From positions 930,001-994,000 of the forward strand of contig JBLDXI010000003.1 in assembly GCA_047495785.1 (NCBI GenBank): DNA of 64,000 nt, in the 5' to 3' direction. Origin of the DNA: Lepidodermella squamata (lineage: Eukaryota; Gastrotricha). A program made the translations under genes and the position numbers. The notes under the pieces are model-generated. The model saw only the letters and a program-made list of their open reading frames with translations, did not search any database and was not told the origin of the DNA. Shown piece after piece: positions 22,035 through 34,228 of this stretch; position 1 is the first letter of the stretch, and each line of letters starts with the position of its first letter.

Positions 22035-23248
22035 CTACTTCTTGTCATTGGCTGGTTTCGATTTCAGCGGAACTTCGCAAATGAACGACTTTTCCTTGTA
22101 ACACTGCTGGTCATTCCACTTCCAATTGAAGTCGCCCCGCATTTCTAGACAGAACTCGTTCCCCTAAGATCAGAAAGACTTACAAAAGCGAATGGTAGAA
22201 TTTTCAAGTAACCAAAGAGCTATCTGGCTGATTTTCCTTCCAGAATGAGAATCCGGCGTCGGACATGGTTTTTGCCACCTGGCCTGCTCGCTGAGGGATC
22301 CAAGACCACAACTTATTGACTTCAGGGTTCGAGAAAGTGGTCCAGTAAGAACCAGTCGAGTTTCTCAAGATATTGGTTGCACCGATCCAATAGGTTCCAT
22401 TGGAGAAGACTAATAGGAATAGGTGAAAGCTTTAAGAATATTGATATAACTTCGCTATTTCTTGATTTTATGAGCAACAAGCCTTATGTCTAAATCCTTA
22501 ATAACCTGAGCTTCAAGTTTTTTACCTTCAGTGCTGTTGAGGTAGCGAGCAATGGATTCTTGTTCGAGCCGGCTCTGGATGTTAACGAGCTTGCTTCCTC
22601 TCTTGGCACAATCAATCATAGCAGAGAGCCAATTCAGCGACTTGTCCTTAACGAATTCATAGCACTTCCCAATAGAGGGGCTACCTACAAATCCAGCCGG
22701 ACATTTCGCCAAAGTCTTCACTAAAAAATAAGCCGATTTTCAAAGAGTGAAAACAAAGTGTAAGTCTTACAGTATTCTGGAGCATCATCCTCGCAGAATC
22801 GTTCATCAGAAGCGTCGGAGCAGTCTTTTGAGCCATCGCATAGCTTCGCCTTGTCAATGCAAGTCTTATCAGAATCCCAGCACAAATGATTCTTCTCCTG
22901 CTCGCACTTCTGCTTTGGCGATAGCGTGGTGGTCGGAGGCACCCAAGGAGTATAACGGCCGGCCATGTATTGACCACGGCCGTAATAGACCTGCTGAGTG
23001 GTTGCCGGAGCTGGAGTTGTAGTTTTCGCCAGATCCTCCAGCGTATCATTGAAACGTGTCTCAAAGCGCTCGAGTTTACGCTCGAATCGGTTCAACTGGT
23101 TCATAATACGAGCGACAAGATTGTCACTCTCCTGGTGGTACTTGCCATAGCTCCGCTCTTCCTCCTCAAAGTCATCATCCTCATTTTCAAAGGCTTTCAG
23201 GCCAGAAACGAGGCATAGCAGCCCTATTATTACCAAAACTTTCATCAT
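22035..23248 (-). CDS. Secreted LDL-receptor A plus C-type lectin domain protein
   Basis: Four exons (23248-22771, 22720-22526, 22409-22213, 22163-22035) keep frame throughout and give 332 residues. Order: signal peptide (MMKVLVIIGLLCLVSGLKA), an acidic stretch, a short predicted coiled coil (ARIMNQLNRFERKLERF), a Thr/Pro linker, one LDL-receptor class A module (CWDSDKTCIDKAKLCDGSKD with the calcium-binding end CSDASDERFC), then a C-type lectin domain with AKCPAGFVG at its start, WKENQPDSSL, GNEFCLEMRG and CYKEKSFICEVP at its end. The LDLa module has the usual Asp/Glu calcium ligands. The lectin domain lacks an obvious EPN or QPD sugar motif in its classic place, although NQPDSS is close to QPD type. 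The likely role is extracellular ligand or carbohydrate binding; the partner is unknown. Introns are 49, 50 and 116 bp. Confidence 0.85.
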
Positions 23249-23431
23249 GTATGTGTGTATGTATATCCTGAAAAGAGAATTGGGTGTTATGGTTGATAAA
23301 CATGTATTAATTAAACTTACACTCAATTAGCAATTCCGCGCACTCCAAACGACCAAATGAACCCGTCACGCGAGGTTATCGTAGTGCGTTCTATAGCTGA
23401 TTGCTGAATTCATCCTTTGTAATTTTTTGTT

Positions 23432-23956
23432 TCATTTTGAAACTACGCTTCGGTAGTGGCCAGGTAAAGAAAAAGCTATGTGAATCTCGCGGCCTCGGTC
23501 GAAGCCGCCGGAATAGTAAAGGGGGTAGGGGCCATCCTCGCCATGGTGGACTACTATGGTGGTGGCTAAAACTTTAGCTAAAGCGACAATTGCTATCTCC
23601 CCAGCTGATTTCCCTGGCGTTTTCAGCTCTTCCACGCTTTCCTCCAGGCTTTTTGTAACGTAGTTCGCGTAGAGACCTGGGTTTGACAGGACTTCACTCG
23701 CCGCTAAATCTCGGTAAATCTGAGGCTTGGGCGGGTCGTGGCCCTGTTGGTGAGAAATCGATAGGAAAAGGCAGTCGCCAGCTCCTCCAACGTCCAGCGG
23801 CTCCAAATCTTGCTCCGCTAGTCGCTCTTCGAGAATTTTCGTCGTTTTAGCTTCGTAAGCTGCTCGGTCGAAAGACTCGCTGATGACATCATCACCGCCA
23901 GCGTCCATTTTGGAAGTGAATACAGAGATGCAAGGTTTTGCGAGTGAGTTTTTCAT
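23432..23956 (-). CDS. OTU-domain cysteine protease-like protein
   Basis: A single exon of 174 residues. The OTU catalytic centre is visible: GGAGDCLFLSISHQ gives the Asp and nucleophile Cys (about residues 60-62), and the C-terminal GHYRSVV gives the His. Between them are helices with RDLAASEVLSNPG, a region usual for OTU folds, and IVVHHGEDGPYPLYY. Such enzymes remove ubiquitin, but free-standing OTU domains are also carried by viruses and retroelements. No transmembrane or signal segment is seen. A second in-frame ATG at 23908 (MDAGGDD) may be the true start, because the first 16 residues are unlike a domain. No introns, unlike its neighbours. Confidence 0.75.
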   Translation of the reverse strand: MKNSLAKPCISVFTSKMDAGGDDVISESFDRAAYEAKTTKILEERLAEQDLEPLDVGGAGDCLFLSISHQQGHDPPKPQIYRDLAASEVLSNPGLYANYVTKSLEESVEELKTPGKSAGEIAIVALAKVLATTIVVHHGEDGPYPLYYSGGFDRGREIHIAFSLPGHYRSVVSK

Positions 23957-25892
23957 ACTGATGTTTTGCCAATATTAAGTGCGTGCTATGAATAATTTAT
24001 GGCGGCGCCATGGTTTCTACGTATAAAAACATACGCATGAAATTTAAATTTATGAACCTGGAGCTAAATTGAGACGTCGATTTAGGCCACAATGAAGCTG
24101 CCGAAAAAATCAAGGAATTGCATATATTAAAAAAATATCCAATAAAGAACAAAACACTTTGAAACCTTATACAATAATTGCGCAAATAAGCGAAATTTCG
24201 GTTTTAAAGTGTTTGTAGCAGCACTATTGTTAGGGCTATACTTATGGGTCAGTTTTAATGCTCAATTCCAATTTGAGAAAGAACAAGGTTTAGCTCATCA
24301 TATTGCCGTTATATTTTAACCAGCGTTGCTTAGACCCGATGACCTCGAGCTCTTCAATAACGCCTTAGCCGAATACGGGTTGCCCGAATGGTATGCTGAA
24401 TTATGCTTATCCCGTTCAATAGTAGTTTCAATAATAGCCAATCCTAACACAATGTCCCAAAAGTAACGCAAACAAAGGAAATACGAAAAAGGGATCAGAA
24501 ACTCTAAAATCGTGGATAAAGGATAGAACATTCGCTCAATGGGCTGAATTTCTGAAAATTATTTCAAAATCCTCCAAAAATTCTCCAAAATTACAAATGC
24601 TTGCGCAATTCATGGTACACGCGGTAGAAGCCCAGGGTTGAGGCGTCTAGTCGGATCGCAAACATGAAAGATTAACGAGATTACAATTTTCGAATTATTT
24701 TAAAATTCAAAGTTTGACATAGTAGCTGTTATAGGAACAAATACGGTAATTGGCGCTGCCCTCTGTCTAATGATCCTTAATTAAATTGAACCGTAAGTAC
24801 TGATGTGTAAGCCGTTACATATACAAGCATCTGTAACGAAATGGAAAATAAAATGAGACTTGGGGCAAGTTGAAATTACAGGGTGTAATTAGGTTTCTCA
24901 CCCGAATCAACATTCGCCACCAATTGACCGCGAGCGTTTATCGCGCAAATGTCATTGCGCATACGCAGACTTCTCGATTTTTAGCAATATTATCTTATGT
25001 TGAGCTTTCCCTTTATACTCTGCAATATTCTAATAAAAACGAATTTATGGGTCAACCAATAAAATATGGGAATTTCTGAAAACTGAAAAATCACCCTGAG
25101 AAATAGGGTGTAAGTAAATGAATTAGGATGATTTTTAAGCATGAGCTCCCAGGTCCCTAACTGAGGGGAATTTACAAGCTAGAAACCCACCCCAATTAAG
25201 GTAATAATTTTTTGCTGGTGTACTCACATGTTCATTTACATCAGTGCCAAAATTATCGTACTGTCATTTGAGAAATTGGTAATTTGTACCGAGTCAATAA
25301 GGCCCACCACCGCCCACAGCCAGACCGGAAAAAAGGTGAGAAAATCAATATAAACTGGAAGACAAACAGGCCGATGTCCATTTGTGCGTCGATTTTTCTC
25401 TACTCAGGTATTTGCCTAATTTTGCTCATGCTGAATTCCGTATTCGCGACGTCGCAAAATATAAAAATAATTATTTTCACCAACCCGTTTTCCACTTGAC
25501 TTTAATTATTTTCAGCTTGTTTATTGTTTCTTTGGATTATTTCGGCCGATCAAGCGACACAGTGCTATTTACACTAAACTACTACAGCGACTTGAAATCT
25601 AGCTTTCTCCGCTCGATCGATGAGTGTGGAAAAAGTATATACACATGCATTAAAAAGCTTACGATTTCGAGTGTATCGCATTTCTTATACATAATGCCTT
25701 TTTAGCCGGTTGCGCTTTCTTATAGTACGGCGATATATAATAAGTGAAAAATCAGCAATCAGCCGCGCAGCTACATATCACAGCGCAGAAAAAACGCAGA
25801 ATACATTATATCAAAGCACCTGCATATGTTCGCTGAAAATGCATTCCTTAAAATTCCTACAATTCGAGAAAAAAATTCCATAAAACAACTCG
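23957..25892. other. Intergenic, no gene seen
   Basis: AT-rich DNA with no supported exon, apart from the dispersed repeat at 24625-24770. Confidence 0.5.
24625..24770 (+). repeat. Dispersed repeat, copy 1
   Basis: It pairs with 47925-48080: both have GCCCAGGG.TGAGG.GTC, AGTCGG, then about 95 bases further GGAACAAATACGGTA and GGCGCTG. The middle has diverged. It may be a MITE family member. Confidence 0.5.
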
Positions 25893-28800
25893 ATGGTCAG
25901 TTATTACGTGCGACGGCGTTTATTTGCTCGAAGTAAATTTTATTTTTTCAATAATTTTTCAAAATTGTTCTTATTATTTCCCAGATTTGAAGAATGTGTT
26001 TGGATGGGGCCTCTTATTATCGCTTTTCGTCACCCTTATCACCTATTTCAGCGCCAATAATCGCGAACGAAGCGGCCTTTTTCGTTATATTGCAAGAGGA
26101 TTCCGCGTTTTTGCCGCCGATGATAATTTGGAGAGATGGGCGCAGTTGAAGCGCCCGGGCTCCGTGTGCCCACCTGGGCGCCCGTTGAGCCTTGACGGGC
26201 GCCCAGACGATTGCCCTCTTCATATCCACGCCGAGTCCGGTTTTGGACACGAAGCTTTGCCGGTTTTCTGCTTCAATTCAATGAATTTGTGAGTTGACCT
26301 GTAAGAATATTAAAATTAGGTCAATTGACTCGAAAATAAATTCTCACATTGAAAAACCGAGTTTTAGGTCCATTTTTCATGTAATTAATGACACATATCA
26401 ATCAATTCCTCTCGATTTTCTCATCCTTTCCATCATTATGCCTCGGAACTTGATTTTTTTTTAAATTCCAGGCACAAACATTTCGAACCCGATATTTTGC
26501 CGACTTCGGATTCCCTTGAGCGTGGCTATTACCATGGTAAACAACGCAAAAAGGAGCATCCATTCCAGGGTCTTCACATCTTAGCCATCAACCGACTATC
26601 ATCCGACGCTCGATCTAGCGATCGCAAATTTCCGGATATTTTTCAACGCCGAGTTTTCGATACGAAAATGCACGGCGACGCGGCTGTTATTGAATTTCTA
26701 TCGCTGAATATCAGCACTGGTGACCTAGTTTTAATTGCCACATTTGGCGATGTCGCGATTTCGAATGTTTTAACCGGTGTTTTGGGGACATTCTTCGGCA
26801 GTCAAGCTGTTGCGAGGTTCAAACCGCGAGATTCCTTTGTGATGATTGGCCAGAAAGGGGCGGAGATCGGGACGGCAGTCGAGCAACTACATCATAAGAG
26901 GAAATGGGATAAATTCGCTTTTGTGGCTACAATTACCGTCTGTCCTAAAATGCCTTGTAAGTTAAAAAATTAATAGATTTCAATTTCAATTTTTTGAAAT
27001 TTAATGAATTTTAAATCACCCGAAAAATAATAATTTATTGGTTGAAAAATGAATAAATTGGAAAATTCTTGAAATGTCTCAACCTCCAGTCCTCAGTTTT
27101 TTCTCTGGAATTTTTAATAATTTTGATGAAATTTTAAATTTATTTCTTATTTCCAGTTTCTCGATCTTTGACTCATGTTCCAGAGCCTAAAGTGTTGAAA
27201 GGCCTGTTTGGAAGTGTCGGAAACGGTCATCAAAGTTGGGTACCAAACTGTGGCGTAGACCTAGCCTGCCCATCCCCTGATATGCTGCCAATGTTTGTTT
27301 GGTCAGGCATCGAAAAGTTCAAATCGCCACATTTATGCCTGAATAGCCAGCTCATATTCGGTCCAACTGTTTCGGAAGCTTTGTTCGGCTACTTCAATTT
27401 AGCTCAATTTGACCCTTTCAGCGGAGTTCTTGTGACAACGCTGATTTATTCACCTTTGGAGGACGGTAAGAATTCTTTCAAAATATTTTGAATATTTCCG
27501 AATTTTTGAAAATTCAATGATATTAATCTCAAATTATTTAATTTTTTTAGACATCAACCGAATGATAATTTTCCTAAGAAATTTCAAACCCGGTGACCTA
27601 TTAATTGGCCTCATATTTGGCGGTCGAGTTTCCGCCGCCGGACGTCGGTACCAGGAAACCTTTTTCAATGCTGCCACCCTTCTCTCTCAAATTTTCGGCT
27701 TTCAAAAACTCGCAGAACTGCGTTACCGAAGCGCGATTTTAGTAATCGGCCAGAAATCGAGTGATAACTCAACTGAATCGTTCGAAATTTTGCACCATGT
27801 TGACGATAAGAAGAAAGGCGCCACTCTGGAACCAATTGAATACGTTGGCTGTATCCCGAAATTCATCAATGGATTTCAACGTATGAAGAGCGAAAAATCA
27901 AGCCATGGCATATTTTGTTCCGGCGTCACCGAATTTTACGGCGACTATTGCAAATTTAACACGATGGGTTCCGATTTGGAACTCAGCTCTCAGGAAAAGA
28001 ATGAGCCGGCTTTATCGATATCAGGGCCTTTTCCAATTAAAATTGTAATAATGGCTGGAACCGATTGGAACCAACTTGGTACCACGCTGGAAACTCTGGT
28101 CGAACAGCCTGGAACCTGGTTCGATTCCAGTAAAATCTACGTCACGACTTCAAAATTCAGAAATAATTCTGAAATTCAATCGATTGTCGAGTCGGTGTAT
28201 CATTTTAAATTGGCCGAATTAGCCGCAGATAATTACGATGATTTTTACGAAAAATCGTTGAAATATGCGGCCGATATTTCTAAATCGGATGATTTTGTCG
28301 TAATTATCGAACCCGATGTTACCTTGAGTCCGGATTTTATCGATTACCTCAATCAAGCCGTATCGAAGATCAAACCTGAAGTTCGAGGCGCTTCTGGCTG
28401 GAATCCGTTCGGCTACGAGCATTTATCGCAGGGTGACACAATAGTTTACCACGCTGATTACGGCCTCCCATCGCCTTGCTTCATGATTCGCAGCTATTTT
28501 CTAGCCTCGTATTTGATGAACCAATATCGAAGATGTTGCTACGGTCGCAGGGTCCAATTCTGGGACATCAAATCGAATTTTTACTACCCCGACCGGTCAA
28601 GGTGTTTCAAAAAGCCGCCGCCGTTCTCCTCAGCTCGATCCGAGGTCGATGCTCAATTATTCGCTGATATTTATTACCAACCCCGCCGAACGAGTTTGAC
28701 GCGGGTAGCCGGGTTGAATTTCGATTTTGAAGCAGACCAGGGAGGTGATTGGAACGTTTTAACGGCTGATTCATCACGTGATCTGGTCGAAATTGCTGAG

Positions 28801-29037
28801 CGCTTTCAAATTTATCCGCTAAATAAAACTCCGGCTGCTATAAAATTCGTTGCCCACAATGGCATTTTCAGGCAAGTTTTCTAATGTAGAATCACATTTT
28901 TATTTTCACCAATTTTTCCAAATTTTTTGAATTATTATGATTTTTCCAGATTTACGGCAAAGCTCGACGGCAAGGTGCAGTATCTTCTAGTTAATGCTAC
29001 AAATTTTCTGCTCCCATCAAACTTCACCTCAATTTGA
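25893..29037 (+). CDS. POMGNT1-like GT13 glycosyltransferase, paralogue A
   Basis: Six exons (25893-25932, 25985-26288, 26472-26956, 27157-27465, 27551-28871, 28950-29037) give 848 residues in frame. Residues 1-17 are a basic cytoplasmic tail (MVSYYVRRRLFARN), followed by one membrane anchor (FGWGLLLSLFVTLITYF), as in Golgi type II enzymes. The lumenal part has a first ILEI/PANDER-like domain (GLHILAINR, GDLVLIATFGD, RDSFVMIGQKGA), a cysteine region (WVPNCGVDLACP), a second ILEI-like domain (GDLLIGLIFGG, AILVIGQKSSD), and a GT13 (GnT-I/POMGNT1) catalytic domain starting PFPIKIVIMAG with the metal-site segment FVVIIEPDVTLSPDF. Known POMGNT1 has one ILEI-type stem; two here is unusual. Human POMGNT1 adds GlcNAc to O-mannose; the acceptor here is unknown. 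The last intron uses a GC donor. AATAAA at 29098. Confidence 0.8.
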
Positions 29038-29190
29038 TATCTATGAAAAATTTCTAAATATTAGAACAGACTACGGTTGTACCTTTTTATATTTTCAAAT
29101 AAATATGAGATACCAGAGGAATTTATTGCAAATTTTCTCAAGCTTTCAAGGATAATTCAGCAGTCATCTTTCAGCTTGCTATATTTCAGC

Positions 29191-29661
29191 TCATCGGCGA
29201 GTGATAGCAGAAGTGAAAATAGCCAACAGCGTGATCAAAGGTAGAGCGAGCCATGAAGCTTCGAAAATAACGGCGCCGTTGCAGAAGTCCTTGTTGTTGC
29301 AGCAGTAAACATTCGTATTGGCGGCTGTTCCTGGTGTGCAAATAGCATCGCAGGACCGAACTATCGTATTGTTCGGATAGACTGTTTTCTATAGGAATCG
29401 AAGGAAAGATGGTTAGTAGTCAAATTTATTTCGATTCAACGAATAATCATTATTTTATTTTTAATGTTTGAAACTTACGCTACATTGCTGGCAGTTAGCA
29501 GCAGTTCCACTGGCATCTCTCGTTGAGTTACAGGACAATGCCGCTGTGAATTAAATTTCGCAAAATTTCACAATATTCTCAATTTTACGACTTGAATCTC
29601 ACTTACAGGTAAGCTGGATGGCCAAAGCCGAAAAAATGACTGCGGTCGTGATGAAATTCAT
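29191..29661 (-). CDS. Ly6/uPAR-type GPI-anchored small protein
   Basis: Three exons (29661-29607, 29543-29479, 29388-29191) give 105 residues in frame. It has a signal peptide (MNFITTAVIFSALAIQLTS), an LU-domain opening (LSCNSTRD, then ANCQQC), a CDAIC segment, and the C-terminal LU signature VYCCNNKDFCN. A hydrophobic tail follows (WLALPLITLLAIFTSAI) and nothing after it but two arginines, as in GPI-anchor signals. LU proteins sit on the cell surface and bind receptors or channels; the partner here is unknown. The domain is short for the family. It lies tail to tail with glycosyltransferase A, 150 bases away. Confidence 0.8.
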
Positions 29662-30803
29662 GGTTAATTTCGCTTCTATTAGTTTCAAATTACTGCAAAA
29701 ATGAGTAAATTGAAGTTAACAAATTCGAAAAGCTTTAGGAACTTCAGGTAGAAAACTTGATAATAACTGTTTAAGTTTGATAGAAATGAATGTAGCGGCG
29801 TTTTAAATTCCTAGCTGCTGAGACTGCATAGCTGTTTTACTGAAGGTTACCCAAAAAGAATGCTCTTCAAAAATACGGTTGGTAATGTGATAATGTGATG
29901 TTTTATACGCTTTTTTCTGCCCATAGCGTCAACAAGGTGTGAAAAAACTCGTTAGAAGTGAATGCGCATTTTGTAAGCAAGCATGTTTTCCTCACGTAAG
30001 GGTGGTATTTACATATCAACTCAACTTTGTTACCAGAGCAGTGACAAAAAACTCAAAGAACAGTTTACTGAGGGGCGCATTGGAGCCATAATCATTATGT
30101 TTTAGGTTGTAAGTAGAAATTTTTCCATTCTTCTGATTGGCCGAAAGAAAATCAGCGGCAAATTCAAATAATATGTAAATCACAAAAAATGTCTTTAAGT
30201 TTTAAATCCAAAATAAATAAATAATGTTGATTATCAACTATTTTCGGTCAAAATATCCCGCCGGCGGTCTATTCAGAATCCCGCTGTGTTTTCTGCTGCT
30301 GATACCAGATTTTGGCTTACTAGCAACTTTCTTGTCTTGTCACTTGTCTATTCGTCGTCTTTCATTACCACAAATATGTGTAACTTTTCGAACGGACGTA
30401 TAGTTGTCGCCAAGTAGTTCGGTCACATTAATCACGGTAAATCGGTCACATTTTATTCTTAATCTCTTCGTTCACTTTCCCGTGAACCATTTCATCACAG
30501 CTTACAGCTCATCACAAATCACAAATTGTTAATGATCACATTGGTTTAGAATCTTCGGTTTTGAGATTAAATAGCACGCCAGTACTGCGACAACCTTATC
30601 ATGAACACTTTCATTAGTTGCCGCGGAATAGATGAAGGCAAAGCTGCGCAAGTCATGCTTAGCATTTTCTTGATAATTTTTTGCCTGATTTCGATTGACT
30701 CGGCTGAAAGTAATCTCAGGTTAATGCCCATTCTTAGCAACGGTAGAACGTGTCGCGCTGTAACTTGAAATAGCGACAATTGTAGTTATTTTAAGGTTTT
30801 AGC
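29662..30803. other. Intergenic, no gene seen
   Basis: No supported exon. Near 30093 a sequence CATTATGTTTTAGGTTGTAA, followed by CTGATTGGCC further on, resembles the end of the foldback MITE at 63552, but the opposite arm was not found. Confidence 0.45.
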
Positions 30804-32752
30804 TCAAGTGTCCTTACTGTGCGCATAAGTAGTCAGCCTTCCAACAATTCCCTTGAATGCTTCTTCGAATCGCTCGAAGTCTTCCTCGGGATCACCGCCA
30901 AGATCCATGCAATCAATTCTTTCGAAAATTCTTTTTGATGTTTGCAAGAAATCGTCGCACTGCAGTATATATTGCTGCATTTTTTCGATGTTCTGGTTAA
31001 GGAAATATTTAGTTTAATTGCTGATTGCTTCTTATTGCTTACATCGCGCTCAAGGCCTCTTTCAATAGCTTTCAGCTGAATTTCCTCCAGCGTCCAATGA
31101 GACCTGACCCTCACGCCGTGGTTATCCAGTAGCCATTGCTTGTAGAAAGCCATATCTCGACCGTATCTTCCTTTCACAAACTCGAGATGCCAATTAGGTC
31201 CGAGATATTGAAACAGCGAGCCTGTCATCGCCAGCCATTTGAGTGACTTTTCATTGTTTTTCATTATATCATGTCGTTAAATAGAAATCAAGTTAGCTTA
31301 CGTTAGTTGTCGCGGTGTGATTTGCTCGTGTAATATTCACTTTTCGCTGGCCAGTAGTTGAAGCTTGCAATGTCAGTTTTTTCGAACTTGATTGAATTAT
31401 TCTACTGATGTTGTCATGTGCAGAAGTGAGATTTTCAGCTTTCAATTTTGTTAAAATCTGTTAAGGAAGTATTCAATCATTACTAAAACCGCAGCATTTC
31501 TTACCGCTTCCAACCCAGAATTCGTGATGCAACATTCAAGATGCAAGACGCAAGGTGCAACTTGAAATACCTCTTTGGGTAATAGGAACATGGGTAGAAA
31601 TAATCTGTGCCAGCCGGCTTCCTCGCGTTCGCGTTCGTTCATCTGGTGCCACTGGTCTTCTATTTCATCAAATTTCCTTTCCTCACCAACAGCTTCTTCA
31701 TGTCGAAAATCCTTGGTACAAAAAATGCATGCATGGTGCGAGCCGTGATGCCCACACGCTTGAATGTAAACAAGCATAGGGTAATCGCATATCAAAATAA
31801 TTTTGATGCGGTATCGAATATTATTTTTGTCCCGCACTCCTTCCATGGCCCATTTCACCAATTCGTCAACCACCGGTTGCAAGTATTTCCTGACTGATTC
31901 GTAAGACTCCTTGCCTTCGTAGATTAAGAGCTGAAATTCTTCGTTCAAACCAGTTTTCTTTTTCTTTGTCACAAAGCATAACGTCGCTTGTACCAGACAA
32001 TCCCCAACGGAGGTTCGTCGAGGTGTCCCATCGATCTGCAAGCGTACTTCGTTCAGCATACGAGATTTCAAGTGACCAGATGCTATCCATTTTTCCAAAA
32101 ACTGATCCAGTTTGATTCTTACGCCTCTTTCCTTCTCGTTTTCGTCTTAAAAGCGAATGAAGCATATTTAAAATTATTGACTAACCAATCAGCAAACCTT
32201 CTATGCCATCGATTTCCAAATAACCGGACATGACTCTGCGAGCTCTTATTAATCCAGGACCAGATATTCTCGCTCGGCCTAAAAGCTTGGCAATCGGATA
32301 GGCCGAACGCGTAGGTACAAGCTTCGATGCTTGTTGCTCCATTACTCTATTGAAAAGAATATGGTCAATTGACACATTAACGTCTTTTTCTTTTAATGAA
32401 AGTTTTACTTTTCGCAAGTTTCTGCTCGTTCTATCGATGCTTTCACACACCCATCTGGTCTACGCGAGGAGACCTCGGGCAGATTTACGACTTTTGCTTT
32501 CATTTCCAATCTCTCTATTTTTTCATTCCCCACATAATGCCGGAATGCAGAAGAATTCTTGAAGTTATCCATATGCTCCTCCAACGCTTGTTGAACGCGA
32601 ATAACTTTTTGCTGCCTCGACAGCTCTCGATAAGGCTTGCGGATAGCTTTTCGTTTAGCAATAGTTTTATTGACTGGGGCTATTCTAATAATCGCGGGTC
32701 TCCCAGCTAAATCGTTTCCCAGCAATACTCCTACCGCTGGGATGTCGCCCAT
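30804..32752 (-). CDS. tnp2-like DDE transposase-related protein
   Basis: Six exons (32752-32409, 32346-32186, 32145-31505, 31457-31302, 31246-31043, 30992-30804) keep frame and give 564 residues. The core resembles RNase H-fold transposases of the tnp2 type: a first Asp in LQIDGTPRRT, the helical VRKYLQPVVDELVKWAMEGV, a second Asp in IILICDYPMLVYIQA, and the zinc-like GHHGSHHACIFC. A later PCVLHLECC matches the conserved LH motif of animal relatives. A clear third acidic residue was not assigned. The N-terminus has AVGVLLGNDLAG, which looks like the end of a retroviral-type aspartic protease. All introns are spliceable and no stop interrupts the frame, so the gene is intact or domesticated. 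It is divergent from the PB1 gene at 33344, 591 bases away. Confidence 0.65.
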
Positions 32753-33343
32753 GATACAATACTTGGAATTTCGATAATTTAACACTATTTTTATAAATAT
32801 GAACGTTAGTAACGAGAATTTTTACTGAACTTGAAATGAAAGACGATCTACACGTTTTACTAGCGCACTACCTGTCGACAAGGCGCGGAAATCGTCGTCA
32901 CAAAAATTGTTTGCCTCGAAAGGGTACTATTTTCCTACCTTGTTTGAAAGCTACCGCTGCGGCAGTTTTTAAAAAGTAATTTTGCTTTACGTAATTCATC
33001 TTGCTTGCTTGATAATAGTTATTTAGATTCGGCTCAATTGGCAAACGAATTATGATCCCTTTTCAAGATATTACTAATCTGATCGGCACTTTTGAAAAAT
33101 GCTCGACTATTTTCAAAATTGACGACCATCCGTTCTACGCCAAATTTTTCCCAGCGTGAGATGACGTTTTTTCACCCTCTGTGGATGCATTAAGATTCCT
33201 ATTCTAGGCGCGATACCAAGCCATCCCGCGGTGTTTTACGCATTCAATTTAGATACATTTATCGCTGAACCATCTTGGAACTAATTATTTTAATTTATTG
33301 CATTATTTCATATTTTTTATATTTTAGATATATTAACTCTTGA

Positions 33344-34228
33344 ATGTCGGAAATAAGGATGTCCTGGAAAGACGACGTTCGGGTCTTCTCCATCGAAGAA
33401 CGTACCGTGGCAAGTTTGCAAGCAGAAATTCTTCGACAATGGAAATGGAAACTCACAGGGTCGTTTCCACTAGCGATCAAGTACTTTGACGGAAGCTTCT
33501 GGGTTTCGGTCGTGGACGAACAGGCGTTGGCCCGGGCGTTTCGGCTCAGTCCTGACGAGCCTCCTCATTTCAAACTGACCATCGCCGAACCCGAAGAAAA
33601 TGACCTAAACGAGGTAGTCGCAAGGCTAACGTTGAACTCGAGGCCTTCATCGCGGCGCAGCAGCCTAGCAAGTGCGCGGTCCGATCGTTCATCTCGTTCC
33701 TCTGCGCGTTCGTCGGTTAATTCTTCAGCACACTCTTCAGCTCGCTCATCTGTTCATTCTTCAGCCAACAACTCGCGGTCGGCGAGTCCTGATCCCGACG
33801 TGAATCCTGATGCCACTGTGGCGCCCGATAAAACTTTGCTGCCAGGCTGGAACTTTCGACGGACAAGTGTACTGATCGATACCCCGCGTCGCATCCCGAT
33901 TCGCGAGAAAATGGCTATGCTTATTAATGCTGCTCCTGCTCGCCAGACTGGCCCACGTCGGCATCTCTACTTGAAGGTTGGCGTTAACATTTAACATATT
34001 TCATAAAATAATATTTACATTAATGAATATTTAAAGTGCGAACTCGAAGCCTTCGCTGATCTCATTGACGAACACTACGATCGATTTCTCGCGAAAAATA
34101 CATCCGAGCCCGAGCTGGCCAACATAATAATCGAAGCTCACAAGAATTGGACCGACGTGTTTGGAACACGGCCGCTTACTGGCGCAGCGAAAAAATTGAA
34201 AGAACTGATTCTTACATACGTAAATTGA
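33344..34228 (+). CDS. PB1-domain protein next to the transposase
   Basis: Exons 33344-33976 and 34037-34228 with a 60-base intron in phase 0 give 274 residues. Residues about 8-84 look like a PB1 fold: VRVFSIEERT, SLQAEILRQW, then AIKYFDGSFWVSVVDEQALA. A long serine/arginine/histidine linker follows (repeats such as SSARSSVNSSAHS). The C-terminal exon forms a helical domain (CELEAFADLIDEHYDRFL, then KNWTDVFGTRPLTGAAKKL). PB1 domains pair with other PB1 domains. The end resembles the C-terminus of the 60.8-kb protein (EETFGTRKVANIIKKM). Divergent pairing with a transposase suggests an accessory protein of the same mobile element, or a host gene captured with it. Start chosen at the first ATG of the frame. 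Confidence 0.65.

Noticed and set aside
32350-32710. Plus-strand frames within the transposase gene
   Set aside because: They are antisense shadows of exon 1 of the minus-strand gene, which has splice sites and conserved motifs.
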